A stretch of DNA of 64,000 bases from an uncultured Dorea sp. (lineage in GTDB: Bacteria; Bacillota; Clostridia; Lachnospirales; Lachnospiraceae), in contig CAJUMF010000014.1 of NCBI GenBank assembly GCA_910586965.1, positions 29,047-93,046 on the forward strand, given 5' to 3'. How positions within the stretch are numbered: the first letter of the stretch is position 1; each line of letters begins with the position of its first letter. The notes beneath the pieces were generated by a model. That model was not told the origin of the DNA. It made no database searches and saw nothing but the letters and a program-made list of their open reading frames with translations. Positions 18,460 through 26,996 of this stretch are shown in pieces. Made by a program: the position numbers and the translations under genes.

Positions 18460-18509
18460 GTTAGCGCTAACCTTAATTAGAATTTATCACAGTTTTTGCA
18501 TGAAGTCAA
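18460..18509 (-). promoter_or_regulatory. Promoter and LacI-type operator of the sugar operon
   Basis: Minus strand: TTGACT (18504-18509), 17-nt spacer, TAAATT (18481-18486). A perfect 12-bp palindrome GTTAGCGCTAAC (18460-18471) covers the expected start site, so a bound LacI-family protein would block transcription. Confidence 0.8.
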
Positions 18510-18630
18510 TGCGAATACATTCTCTCCTTCTATTTCTCTTTTTTTACCAATTTTTATATGCATATTTTGTGCAAATCTCATAGTTATATTTTTTTTGAAA
18601 AATTTTTCACAAGATACTTCCTATCTCTGC

Positions 18631-18658
18631 TATAATAAAAATCAAGATTAACGTTAAC
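18631..18658 (+). promoter_or_regulatory. -10 region and LacI-type operator of the regulator gene
   Basis: TATAAT at 18631-18636 is followed by ATTAACGTTAAC (18647-18658), which differs from a perfect palindrome at one base and matches the operator at 18460-18471 as RTTARCGYTAAC. This implies autoregulation of the LacI gene. Confidence 0.7.
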
Positions 18659-18680
18659 ATTTTATCTTAGGAGAACAATT

Positions 18681-19691
18681 ATGGTAACATTAAAAGATAT
18701 AGCGGAACGAGCAGGCGTTAGTATGATGACTGTCTCTCGCGTCATGAACGGAAACCAGGGGAAAGTCTCTGAAAAAACCGCAGCAAAAATCCGCTCTCTC
18801 GCGGAGGAGATGAACTATATCCCCAATTCATCCGCCAGAAGCCTGGCAGCGAAATCTTCGAAAATCATCGCGGTTATCCTCAGAGACTCTTCCATCTATA
18901 ATCCGCTGGCCGATCCATATTCTTCCACACTTCTCGGGTATATCACCAAAGAAGTACAAAAACGCGGATACTACGTGATGATCCATCTGGTGCAGGACTT
19001 TTCAAATATCACCTTCAACCTCCGCTCCTGGAATGCGGCAGGGGCAGTATTCTTAGGGGTATTCGACGACGAGATCCGCCACATCCAGCACAGCAACCAC
19101 ATTCCGCTTGTCTTTACTGACAGCTATAGCAATGTACGGCAATTGATCAATGTAGGAATTGATGACTATAAAGGAGGGGAGCTTGCCGCAGAGCACTTCT
19201 ATAAGAAGGGACATCGGAGGCTTGCTTTCGCCGGGCCATTCACAAAAACCGGCGGTGTGATTTCCAGACGCTGCCAGGGATTTTGTGATACGTTGACGAG
19301 CATGGAGGTTCCTGTCACTCCGAACCACATTTATGACCTTGAAACAATGAGGCCGGAAGACATCATTGATTCTATTCTCAATGACCCCAAACCGCCGACA
19401 GGGGTATTCGCCTTTTCTGATGAATTTGCCATGGAGTTATACAGCGCTGCCGGCAAGAAAGGACTTTTTATCCCTGACAGACTGTCCGTGATCGGCTTCG
19501 ATGACCTCCCCGTCGGCTGCTCACTTCCGTCTGCTCTGACTACCATCCGTCAGAACATAGAAGGCAAGGCAGCAGAAGCCTGCCGGATTCTGTTTGAACA
19601 TATCGGCAATCCACAGAAGCCAAGTGAAAGTGTTGTATTGGATGTGCAGCTTGTAGACCGGGATTCCGTCAAAGATATCACCGAGATATAA
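18681..19691 (+). CDS. LacI family transcriptional regulator of the sugar operon
   Basis: A 336-residue LacI/GalR protein with HTH at residues 1-50 (TLKDIAERAGVSMMTVSRVM), hinge NSSARSLA and a periplasmic-binding-protein-like effector domain (~60-330). It is divergent from the ABC/GH31 operon, and both promoters carry similar operators, so it most likely represses both until the cognate sugar is present. AGGAGAAC precedes the ATG. Confidence 0.93.
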   Translation: MVTLKDIAERAGVSMMTVSRVMNGNQGKVSEKTAAKIRSLAEEMNYIPNSSARSLAAKSSKIIAVILRDSSIYNPLADPYSSTLLGYITKEVQKRGYYVMIHLVQDFSNITFNLRSWNAAGAVFLGVFDDEIRHIQHSNHIPLVFTDSYSNVRQLINVGIDDYKGGELAAEHFYKKGHRRLAFAGPFTKTGGVISRRCQGFCDTLTSMEVPVTPNHIYDLETMRPEDIIDSILNDPKPPTGVFAFSDEFAMELYSAAGKKGLFIPDRLSVIGFDDLPVGCSLPSALTTIRQNIEGKAAEACRILFEHIGNPQKPSESVVLDVQLVDRDSVKDITEI

Positions 19692-19769
19692 ATATTATCC
19701 ATTCCACAAATGTCCGGAACGTGGTATACTATTTTTATATAAACTGGTTTTAAGAAGGGGGTAATTGAC

Positions 19770-19931
19770 ATGACAAAAGAATTGATCAAAGAAGTTAAGC
19801 ATATCCAGCAATGCCTGATCGACAAGGAGATGGAAGGCGAAGAATGGGAAGAAAAGATGGAGATTGTACACAAGCTTGAAGATGTATCCTCCTACTTAAA
19901 GGATGCTCTCGGACGGGGGATTGAGTTTTGA
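19770..19931 (+). CDS. Small helical protein of unknown function
   Basis: A 53-residue ORF, mostly charged and helical (KEVKHIQQCLIDKEMEGEEW, then a Lys/Glu-rich stretch ending GRGIEF). Support comes from AGAAGGGGG spaced 7 bases from the ATG and a -10-like TATACT (19725-19730) upstream. It lies between the LacI gene and the convergent rubredoxin gene. I recognise no family. Confidence 0.55.
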   Translation: MTKELIKEVKHIQQCLIDKEMEGEEWEEKMEIVHKLEDVSSYLKDALGRGIEF

Positions 19932-19944
19932 TAAAGAACTTAAA

Positions 19945-19972
19945 AGAAGAATAGGCGAAAGCCTATTCTTCT
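19945..19972 (-). terminator. Terminator of rubredoxin (overlaps its stop)
   Basis: Perfect 12-bp stem AGAAGAATAGGC/GCCTATTCTTCT with a four-base loop. On the minus strand TTTTAA follows. The rubredoxin stop TAG lies inside the stem. Confidence 0.8.
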
Positions 19973-20121
19973 ACAAATACATCTTTACCCATTCCGCAGA
20001 CAGGGCATACCCAATCATCCGGAATATCCTCAAATGCTGTTCCCGGAGCAATCCCGCCGTCTGGATCTCCAACCTCCGGGTCATATACATATCCACATGG
20101 TTCACATACATATTTTTTCAT
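19963..20121 (-). CDS. Rubredoxin
   Basis: A 52-residue rubredoxin with both iron-binding CxxCG knuckles, YVCEPCGYVYD and WVCPVCGMGKD. It is a one-electron carrier, common in anaerobes for oxygen/ROS detoxification and redox balancing. The ATG at 20121 follows GGAGGATTGTCAAG; the longer ORF from 20154 only adds non-homologous residues. A 14-bp palindrome lies 22 bp upstream. Confidence 0.96.
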   Translation of the reverse strand: MKKYVCEPCGYVYDPEVGDPDGGIAPGTAFEDIPDDWVCPVCGMGKDVFVEE

Positions 20122-20142
20122 CTTGACAATCCTCCATTCACT

Positions 20143-20156
20143 GTATGATATCATAC
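20143..20156 (-). promoter_or_regulatory. Palindrome upstream of rubredoxin, possible operator
   Basis: GTATGATATCATAC is a perfect 14-bp palindrome 22 bp from the rubredoxin start, within the likely promoter/start region. The cognate regulator is not identified. Confidence 0.4.
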
Positions 20157-20286
20157 ATCCTATGACACTTGCAGATTACCCTGCGCTTGTACCATAGTAT
20201 TGCTTAATCCATAACAAATTATAAAGTATTCCCTAAGAAAATGAAAGAAAATTTCTATAAATTTTTCCTGATTTTTTCTTGATCTT

Positions 20287-21147
20287 TTACTCCGCTTCCC
20301 AGCGTCCCGACGCACCGCAAGGAAGTATAAGTCCCGTTCTGGCGACTGGTATCCCAATCTCCTGAGCATCCACATGTCCTTTCCATCTCTTTAACTCGAC
20401 GGAAAGCATGTATGTCAATACAGCCGGCGCAAGCCCCGTCGTATAAGAGTTCACAAGGAAAAACAAAGGATTGTCCGACAAAAGCTTTGTGCATAGTTTG
20501 ATAAACGGATGGATGGAATCTTCAATCTTCCATATCTCGCCTCTGGGTCCTCTGCCGTAGGACGGCGGATCCATAATGATTCCGTCATATTGATTGCCCC
20601 TGCGGATTTCCCGCTCCACAAACTTCACGCAGTCATCCACAAGCCACCGGACAGGCCTGTCTGAAAGCCCTGACGACGCAGCATTCTCCTTCGCCCAGTT
20701 CACCATGCCCTTCGAGGCATCCACATGGGTAACACTTGCCCCCGCCGCTGCCGCTGCTAAAGTCGCTCCTCCCGTATAAGCAAACAGATTCAAGACTCTC
20801 ACCGGACGGCCCGCAGTTTTTATCTTTTCAGAAAACCAGTCCCAGTTCGCCGCCTGCTCCGGAAAAAGCCCCGTATGCTTGAAACTGAATGGCTTTAGAT
20901 TAAAGGTAAGCTCCTTGTAATGGATCTGCCACTGTTCCGGCAGAGAGAAAAATTCCCATTCACCGCCGCCCTTTTTGCTCCGGTGGTAATGACCGTTGGG
21001 CCGTCTCCACCCTTTGTCTGTCCTCGGCGTATCCCAGATCACCTGGGGGTCCGGACGCACCAGGATATAATCGCCCCAACGCTCCAGCTTTTCTCCGCCG
21101 CTGCAATCTATAATCTCATAGTCCTTCCAATTATCTGCAATCCACAT
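20287..21147 (-). CDS. Class I SAM-dependent methyltransferase, RlmI/RlmK-like
   Basis: A 286-residue methyltransferase. The SAM-binding motif I is VLNLFAYTGGATLAAAAAG (about residue 118), the acidic second strand is THVDAS, and the catalytic DPPSYGRG is typical of 23S rRNA cytosine-C5/guanine-N2 enzymes of the RlmI group. The usual N-terminal PUA domain is replaced by a short beta-rich segment, so the substrate is uncertain. It has its own promoter (21197-21226) and appears monocistronic. Confidence 0.85.
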   Translation of the reverse strand: MWIADNWKDYEIIDCSGGEKLERWGDYILVRPDPQVIWDTPRTDKGWRRPNGHYHRSKKGGGEWEFFSLPEQWQIHYKELTFNLKPFSFKHTGLFPEQAANWDWFSEKIKTAGRPVRVLNLFAYTGGATLAAAAAGASVTHVDASKGMVNWAKENAASSGLSDRPVRWLVDDCVKFVEREIRRGNQYDGIIMDPPSYGRGPRGEIWKIEDSIHPFIKLCTKLLSDNPLFFLVNSYTTGLAPAVLTYMLSVELKRWKGHVDAQEIGIPVARTGLILPCGASGRWEAE

Positions 21148-21196
21148 ATATAATAACTCCCCTTAACCGATGTTATTCCTCTTATTTGACAGGCTC

Positions 21197-21226
21197 ATTA
21201 TATCAGAAGGGCGTCCGCGGTGTAAA
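21197..21226 (-). promoter_or_regulatory. Promoter of the methyltransferase gene
   Basis: Minus strand: TTTACA (21221-21226), 18-nt spacer, TATAAT (21197-21202). Confidence 0.65.
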
Positions 21227-21267
21227 GCGTAATTCGGCTTGACAGTTAATTTTTCACCGCCAGACTG

Positions 21268-21296
21268 TTGAATGAACATCCATGATATGTTAAAAT
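21268..21296 (+). promoter_or_regulatory. Promoter of the YfcE-type gene
   Basis: TTGAAT (21268-21273), 17-nt spacer, TAAAAT (21291-21296), about 20 nt before the ribosome binding site. Confidence 0.6.
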
Positions 21297-21325
21297 TTCC
21301 ATACTATAATCCGGAGGTTCTACAC

Positions 21326-21865
21326 ATGAAGTTAATGATTGCATCCGACATACATGGCTCTTCCTATTACTGTCGGAAGATGATTGACGCATTTAAAAGG
21401 GAAAGCGCTGACCGCTTACTCCTCTTGGGCGACATCCTGTATCACGGTCCCAGAAATGACCTACCAAGAGACTATAATCCCAAGGAGGTCATCGCCATGC
21501 TGAACCCTTTAAAGGAGGTACTCTTCTGCGTCCGCGGAAACTGCGATACTGAGGTTGACCAAATGGTTTTAGACTTCCCGATTCTTGCTGACTACTGCCT
21601 CCTCGCGCTTGACGGTTATACCATCTTCGCCGCCCACGGACATCACCACAATCCGCAGAAGCTGCCGCCTTTAAAAAACGGGGATATCCTCTTAAACGGA
21701 CACACCCATATTCCCGCAAATGAGAACATGGGCACATACACTTATATGAATCCGGGTTCCGTATCTATTCCGAAAAATGGCTCGGTCCACGGATATATGG
21801 TCTATAATAACGGTTTCCTCTGGAAAGATTTAGACGGGAACGTGCTGACGATTACCGGTCAATAA
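21326..21865 (+). CDS. Phosphodiesterase YfcE/MJ0936 family
   Basis: A 179-residue calcineurin-like metallophosphoesterase. Motifs are DIHG (ASDIHGS), GDILYHGPRN, GNCDTEVD, AHGHHHNP and NGHTHIP, which complete the two-metal site. E. coli YfcE is a general phosphodiesterase of uncertain natural substrate. The ATG at 21326 is preceded by GGAGG; the ORF start 54 bases upstream lacks one. Confidence 0.92.
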   Translation: MKLMIASDIHGSSYYCRKMIDAFKRESADRLLLLGDILYHGPRNDLPRDYNPKEVIAMLNPLKEVLFCVRGNCDTEVDQMVLDFPILADYCLLALDGYTIFAAHGHHHNPQKLPPLKNGDILLNGHTHIPANENMGTYTYMNPGSVSIPKNGSVHGYMVYNNGFLWKDLDGNVLTITGQ

Positions 21866-21880
21866 TGATGCATACTGCCG

Positions 21881-23059
21881 CTACCAGAACTTAAACAATC
21901 TTACCATTTTCACTCCAACCTTATAATACCAGGGCAGCAATGCCTTTTCTGCGTTTTTAAGTTCGTTTCTGATCTCTATATGCTGCGGGCAACGGCTCTC
22001 ACACTTCCCGCACTTTACACATGTTCCCGGCAGGTTCATCTCCTTCTGAAATGCAGTGACCTGGAGGTATTCATGCCGCCCGGAACCTTTTTCCTCGGCA
22101 TACATCCGGTTGTAGCACCGGAAGGCAGCCGGGATATCGATGCCTTTCGGACATGGCATACAATACCCGCATCCGGTACATCCCACCTTCATAGTTTTTT
22201 GTATCTCGTCCCGGACAGATGCAACCAATGCAACGTCTTCCTCGGTAAATTCTCCCGTCTGCACTTCGGATGCAACTTTTATATTCTCCCGAACCATCTC
22301 AAGAGAATTCATCCCGGACAGTACGCATGTCACCTCCGGTTGATCCCAGAGCCACCGAAACGCCAGCTCCGCCGGGGTACGTTTCTTTCTGTCTTCTGCA
22401 ATCCGCCGTTTTGCCCGTTCCGGCAAGAGGTCCACAAGCTTCCCTCCCCGGAGCGGCTCCATGATGATCACCGGGATTCCTTTCTCTGCTGCTGCCTTAA
22501 GTCCCCGTCTTCCTGCCTGAGTGTGCTCGTCTATGTAATTATACTGAATCTGGCAGAAATCCCAGTCGTACGCGTCTAAAATCTTAAGAAACATCTCCGT
22601 ATTCCCATGAAAGGAAAAGCCGATATTGTGTATCCTTCCTTCCGCTTTCTTCTTTTCAATCCATTCCTCGATGCCGAGCCGCTTTAATTTTTCCCATGCG
22701 GCGATATCTGTCAGCATATGCATCAGGTAATAATCGATGTAATCTGTCTTCAACCGGGATAGCTGTTCGTTAAAATATCTTTCCAGCGCAGCTTCCGACT
22801 TGATCAGGTATTGGGGCAGCTTTGTAGCAAGATTGACTTTTTTGCGGCAATGATTCTTTTCAAGAATTTTGCCTAAAAGCACCTCACTGCCCGAATAGAT
22901 GTAAGCAGTGTCAAGATAGTTAACACCGTTTTCTATTGCCTCCATCAATTCCTGCTCCGCCTTTTCCTCATCAAAATGACCGCCTTTTTTCGTAAAACGC
23001 ATACAACCGTAGCCGAGAATGGAGATTGGCTTCCCATACCTGTCATTTCTATACTGCAT
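21881..23059 (-). CDS. Aldo/keto reductase with C-terminal 4Fe-4S ferredoxin domain
   Basis: A 392-residue protein with an AKR barrel (residues ~1-290; catalytic Asp50 in NYLDTAYIYSG, Tyr55, Lys80, His114). The C-terminal bacterial ferredoxin-like region has CTGCGYCMPCPKGI and CVKCGKCESRCP, ligands for two 4Fe-4S clusters. This architecture is common in Clostridia, where the enzyme is a predicted oxidoreductase of unknown substrate. It converges on the YfcE gene with a 15-bp gap. Confidence 0.93.
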   Translation of the reverse strand: MQYRNDRYGKPISILGYGCMRFTKKGGHFDEEKAEQELMEAIENGVNYLDTAYIYSGSEVLLGKILEKNHCRKKVNLATKLPQYLIKSEAALERYFNEQLSRLKTDYIDYYLMHMLTDIAAWEKLKRLGIEEWIEKKKAEGRIHNIGFSFHGNTEMFLKILDAYDWDFCQIQYNYIDEHTQAGRRGLKAAAEKGIPVIIMEPLRGGKLVDLLPERAKRRIAEDRKKRTPAELAFRWLWDQPEVTCVLSGMNSLEMVRENIKVASEVQTGEFTEEDVALVASVRDEIQKTMKVGCTGCGYCMPCPKGIDIPAAFRCYNRMYAEEKGSGRHEYLQVTAFQKEMNLPGTCVKCGKCESRCPQHIEIRNELKNAEKALLPWYYKVGVKMVRLFKFW

Positions 23060-23103
23060 ATTTTTCCTCCCTGTTTTTCACATTTTTCCGCTATATACAT
23101 TTC

Positions 23104-23828
23104 CTATTTCAAGTAATTCAGCCTCTTAAGGCTCCCCTCAGGAAATTTATATTCCGGCGTCGCAAACGCCCCTTTTGTCTCCTTCTCATAATACCACGGA
23201 TCGCCGTCATGCAGCGGATTTTTAAGCAGATGGAATTCCTGGGCGGGCATGAACCCCTGCGCCAGCAGAAAGGCTTTCTGCCCTTCTTCATTTTCACAGA
23301 CATCTGCCACAAGGACGACATGCCCCGGACTCCCGCCCTTTAAAAACACATCCCCGCAGGCGATGTCAGCCGGCAAAATCTCCTCCGATTCCCCCTCCAT
23401 GGAGAGCGTTCCTGCATAGCTGAACACCACCCGCAGATATTTCTGAAAACTCTCATAAGAATCGTCATACCCCGCAGGTTTTTCCCATGAGACATCATTT
23501 CCATCTACTTTAATGCGGTATCCTTCCCTCCATTTGGAATACTCCGCATAAAAACCGCTGACAAAATGAAAGCCGATTTTTGATACTCCCTCAAAAAGGC
23601 GCACAGGCTGTCTTTATCAGCCTCCCTGCGGGCATACCCTTCCGGAGCTTTAATCCGGGATTCAAGAGTCATCCCATCCGAAACTATAAGACCTGCTCCC
23701 TGCGGGTCCTCTTCCTCTTTCTGTGCCTTTTGTGATTTATCCCCGGCATCTTCTGCTTTGCACCCGCTAAGTATGCACAGCAGGAAAGCAAATATAAGGA
23801 TAGTCAGTTTATAAATATTCTTAAACAT
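23104..23828 (-). pseudogene. DUF4846 lipoprotein gene, internal deletion with frameshift
   Basis: Two frames together encode the ends of one DUF4846-type protein. The N-terminal part (from ATG 23828, GGAGG upstream) has a lipoprotein signal with lipobox LSGC and reaches ESRIKAPEGYARREADKDSL. The C-terminal part, in the next frame (~23596-23104), carries SKIGFHFVSGFYAEYSKW, GGSPGHVVLVADV and LLAQGFMPAQEFHLLKN. The usual middle (roughly 60-70 residues) is missing and the seam near 23595-23605 shifts frame. A short downstream restart is possible but the full protein cannot be made. Confidence 0.8.
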
Positions 23829-23891
23829 CCTGCCTCCAATCTTTTCCGAAACACTCCTATTCATCCTGCATCTAATTTCTTTCTATGTCCT

Positions 23892-24101
23892 TCACATTTT
23901 TTCTTGTTTCTTTGTAGTCCTGAACACTGCCGCCACAGTCCACATAGTTGCCAAAAACTGCATAATGAATATAAAATCGCAAACAAATCTCTCCCATCTG
24001 GAAAGATTGCTATCCCCCACAAGTCCATACCCAATTCCCACGGCGCATAAGCTGAACAGCAGCGCAAGCACACAAACGAATATCTTTTGATTTTTACGCA
24101 C
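23892..24101 (-). CDS. Small two-helix membrane protein, unknown function
   Basis: A 69-residue protein with two predicted transmembrane helices (VCVLALLFSLCAVGIGYGL and DFIFIMQFLATMWTVAAVF) and a Lys-rich tail. It uses a GTG start with AAGGAGG eight bases upstream, the best-supported start among overlapping frames. Family not recognised. Confidence 0.6.
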   Translation of the reverse strand: MRKNQKIFVCVLALLFSLCAVGIGYGLVGDSNLSRWERFVCDFIFIMQFLATMWTVAAVFRTTKKQEKM

Positions 24102-24118
24102 AATTACCCCTCCTTGAT

Positions 24119-24667
24119 TTAGATATCCTTGACATCGGTCAGCGATTTTATCCCATGAAAATACTCTTCCGTCTCTTCCCTGGATTTGAAAATGACAATC
24201 TCCTTCTCCCCTTTATATTTCCCCAGCAGTTCGTAAATCTGCGGCAGCTCGTTCTCCGGAAACCCCATGATCCACTGCTTAAACTCCTCGTCAAACTCCG
24301 TCTCCAGCCACGGCAGATCCTCCCGCGTTTTTCCGATGCGCTCCTTAGCCCCCGCAAGGCAGATTTCCAGCGGATAGTCAAGCAGGAAAACCGTATCACA
24401 CGCCTTCAAGCGCATCTCAAGGGTACGCTGGTAGTTCCCGTCGATAATCCACCTGTCCCTTTTTACAATCTCCCCAAGGCATTCGTCAAACTCTTCTTTC
24501 GGAATATTCGTCCGGTCGGGCTTATGCCACAGCATGTCCAGATAATATAACGGCAGGCCCGTCTTTTCATGCAGTTTCTTCGCAAATGTACTCTTTCCCG
24601 CGCCCGGACACCCGATAACCATTGCCCTTAACATTTGTGCTCTCCCGTGAATTTCAATATTGTCCAT
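24119..24667 (-). CDS. P-loop kinase-like protein (FlaR/topology modulation type)
   Basis: A 182-residue adenylate-kinase-fold protein with Walker A GCPGAGKST at residues ~19-27, the LPLYYLDMLWHKP segment and DRWIIDGNYQRTL, both typical of the AAA_17/topology modulation (FlaR-like) group. It probably phosphorylates a small molecule, but the substrate is unknown. GGAGG lies seven bases before ATG 24667. Confidence 0.85.
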   Translation of the reverse strand: MDNIEIHGRAQMLRAMVIGCPGAGKSTFAKKLHEKTGLPLYYLDMLWHKPDRTNIPKEEFDECLGEIVKRDRWIIDGNYQRTLEMRLKACDTVFLLDYPLEICLAGAKERIGKTREDLPWLETEFDEEFKQWIMGFPENELPQIYELLGKYKGEKEIVIFKSREETEEYFHGIKSLTDVKDI

Positions 24668-24704
24668 TGTATTTCCTCCATAGATTTCCCAGTCTCAAAG
24701 TCCA

Positions 24705-25553
24705 TCAGCATTGGCAGAACTCCGGCTGTTCTAAAGAAATCACCCTCGCATACTTATTTTCCGAATCCTCAATAACTTTAATCCTGCCTTCCCTGATAAA
24801 CTCCTCTATCCTCTTCGCATACCACCAATCCCCGACACCGAGCGGACAGCTCCCGAGGATATCGCCAATCAGCCTCGCCTCTTTCACCGGTTCCTCCGTA
24901 AGCCTTTTAAAGATGAGGAAATCATAAAAATACTCCGGCACGCCTGTTACCCTGCCATTTATGACCGCGCGCAGAGGGCTGTTATCCTGTTTAAGCTCAC
25001 TCCAAAGCCAGGCATACATCCTGATTTCTTCCCTGGCAAGCGTCCTTTCCTCCGTCAGGAACCCGGCAAATTCCTCTGCCGCAACCTCTCCCCAATTGTG
25101 GCAGATACGAATCTTTTTTCCGTGAGACGCATCCCCGTCAGATGCTCCCAGAATGTATTCCGGCAGCCGCACAGCCCGCACCTCATTCTCATATTCTTTC
25201 AAAATACCGCACAGATGACAAAAGCCACACAGAGAATAGGGCGCGCCGCTGTACCACACCCTCACTGCCTGACCATCCTCGAGAAAATCCTTAAGCCTGT
25301 CAAGCTCATTACAATAGAAATCGTTCACATTCCGCAGCTCCTCGTCAATCTCCTCGTCTGCTCCCCATTGCCCCTGTGCATACAGGGAATAGATAAGCTC
25401 CCTGCGGTAATCGCCGTCCAATTCCTCCCTGATATCACCGATATCCAAAAGGAACCCGAGGCAGACGACTTCATCTGTCTTCCTGATGACGGCCTTATTC
25501 TTCGCCACTTTCATGGAACCGGCCTCACTCTCTCCAAATAAAACTTCTATCAT
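24705..25553 (-). CDS. DUF1835/DUF3658 domain protein
   Basis: A 282-residue protein starting MIEVLFGESEAGSMKVAK, the signature of DUF1835 proteins, with the DUF3658-like C-terminal helical region (EEPVKEARLIGDILG, then WYAKRIEEFI). Function unknown. It overlaps the upstream EamA transporter gene by 4 bp (ATGA), indicating a two-gene unit. Confidence 0.85.
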   Translation of the reverse strand: MIEVLFGESEAGSMKVAKNKAVIRKTDEVVCLGFLLDIGDIREELDGDYRRELIYSLYAQGQWGADEEIDEELRNVNDFYCNELDRLKDFLEDGQAVRVWYSGAPYSLCGFCHLCGILKEYENEVRAVRLPEYILGASDGDASHGKKIRICHNWGEVAAEEFAGFLTEERTLAREEIRMYAWLWSELKQDNSPLRAVINGRVTGVPEYFYDFLIFKRLTEEPVKEARLIGDILGSCPLGVGDWWYAKRIEEFIREGRIKVIEDSENKYARVISLEQPEFCQC

Positions 25554-26467
25554 TGCTCTTCACCCTCCAAACGGCGCATCCTTACTTCCCGCTCCTTCAG
25601 CAGCGGGTAGAAAAAATACACCGACAGCCCAGCCATAATAACGACAATCCCCGCAAGCTGCCTCGGCGCGATTGTCTCTTTTAGTATAAGGAACGCCAAA
25701 ATACACGTTCCCACCGGCTCCCCGAGAATCCCCATGGAAACCATCGTCGCAGAAATATCCTTTAAAAGCAGGTTAAATACAAACTGCCCGCCAATCGTAG
25801 AGATAAACGCCAGCCCCAAAAATGAATACCAGGTCATCGCGGGATACCCGGAAAGGGGATTTTTGCTCACCAATGTATATACAAGCAAAAATGCCGCGCT
25901 GCTGAAATAGCTGAGCACCGAGTAGGTAATCACCCCCGTATTCTTCCTTGTCACCTGTCCGATCAGAAAATACAGGCTGATCACCCCGGCAGATGAAAGC
26001 GCCAAAAAATCTCCGAACAGCGCCGCGCTGCTCACTGTAAAATCTCCCCATCCGATCACCGCACTCCCGGCAATGGCAATCAGGCATCCTGCAACCGCTC
26101 CCGGCCTCACCCGCTCCTTTAAAAATAAGAAACCCCAAAGCATGGAAAACAGCGGCTGCATGGACACCAGCACCGTCGAGCTTGACACTGATGTAAAACG
26201 CAGCGATTCAAACCACATTGTATAGTGGACCGCCAAAAGAAACCCGGTTAAAATAATGTTCGTCACCTGCCTGCGGCCAAGAGCCGCAAACTCCCTCCGG
26301 TTTTTTTCACTGAAAACAAGAAACGGCAACAACGCAAGCGCGGTGAACAGCAATCGGTAAAATGCCGTCACCGGCGACGGCGCATCTGATAGTTTCACAA
26401 ATATTGCCGAAGTCGACAGCGCCAAAACTCCGAAAAACAATGCAACATAATTTTTAATATCCTTCAT
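25550..26467 (-). CDS. EamA/DMT family transporter
   Basis: A 305-residue membrane protein with about ten transmembrane helices in two EamA repeats (LSTSAIFVKLSDAPSPVTAFYR and FLGLAFISTIGGQFVFNL regions). It is a predicted metabolite or drug exporter with unknown substrate. The ATG at 26467 overlaps the 3' end of the broken HAD gene. Confidence 0.9.
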   Translation of the reverse strand: MKDIKNYVALFFGVLALSTSAIFVKLSDAPSPVTAFYRLLFTALALLPFLVFSEKNRREFAALGRRQVTNIILTGFLLAVHYTMWFESLRFTSVSSSTVLVSMQPLFSMLWGFLFLKERVRPGAVAGCLIAIAGSAVIGWGDFTVSSAALFGDFLALSSAGVISLYFLIGQVTRKNTGVITYSVLSYFSSAAFLLVYTLVSKNPLSGYPAMTWYSFLGLAFISTIGGQFVFNLLLKDISATMVSMGILGEPVGTCILAFLILKETIAPRQLAGIVVIMAGLSVYFFYPLLKEREVRMRRLEGEEQ

Positions 26468-26806
26468 CACTCATCCTCATTAACGCATGGTAAATCCCGT
26501 CATGGTCATTGCTCTCTGTATGTACCGGAATCCGCTCCTTCAGCTCCTCCGGCGCATTTTCCATAAGGACGCCGTATCCTACCGCCTCCAGCATCTCCGC
26601 ATCATTATCGGACATCTAAGCCTGTATTCCTCCAGTATCGGATAAATGCCGGAAGGACTTCTGGCAGATATGATGACAAACGGAATCCCACGGTTTTTCA
26701 AATCCTTAATGGCCCTTTCCGTCAGCGGCGTAATCTTATGCTCTGAATTTAACAATGTGCCGTCCACATCGCTGAAAACAATTTTATACATTTTTGCACA
26801 ACACAT
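26454..26806 (-). pseudogene. Cof-type HAD hydrolase, internal deletion
   Basis: The N-terminal part (MYKIVFSDVDGTLLNSE, motif I DVDGT, then TERAIKDLKNRGIPFVIISA, motif II) runs to about 26620. The C-terminal part, MSDNDAEMLEAVGYGVLMEN with motif IV SDNDAEM, continues in a different frame to the TAA at 26454. The ~150-residue cap domain is missing and the join is out of frame, so no working phosphatase is expected. Confidence 0.82.
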
Positions 26807-26996
26807 AATATTTGTCTCCCAAGTTCGGCATCCTTCGTTCGTCGCCAAATTATTTACAGATTACATTCTATCACTGACATAGACAAAAACACAAGCTGTG
26901 AACCCGAAAAATGTAATCCTTTTTATGATACAAAAGAGCGAAACATGGTATACTATAAAAAAGTTACGTCCACACAGACGAAAGGAGATTACAGCC

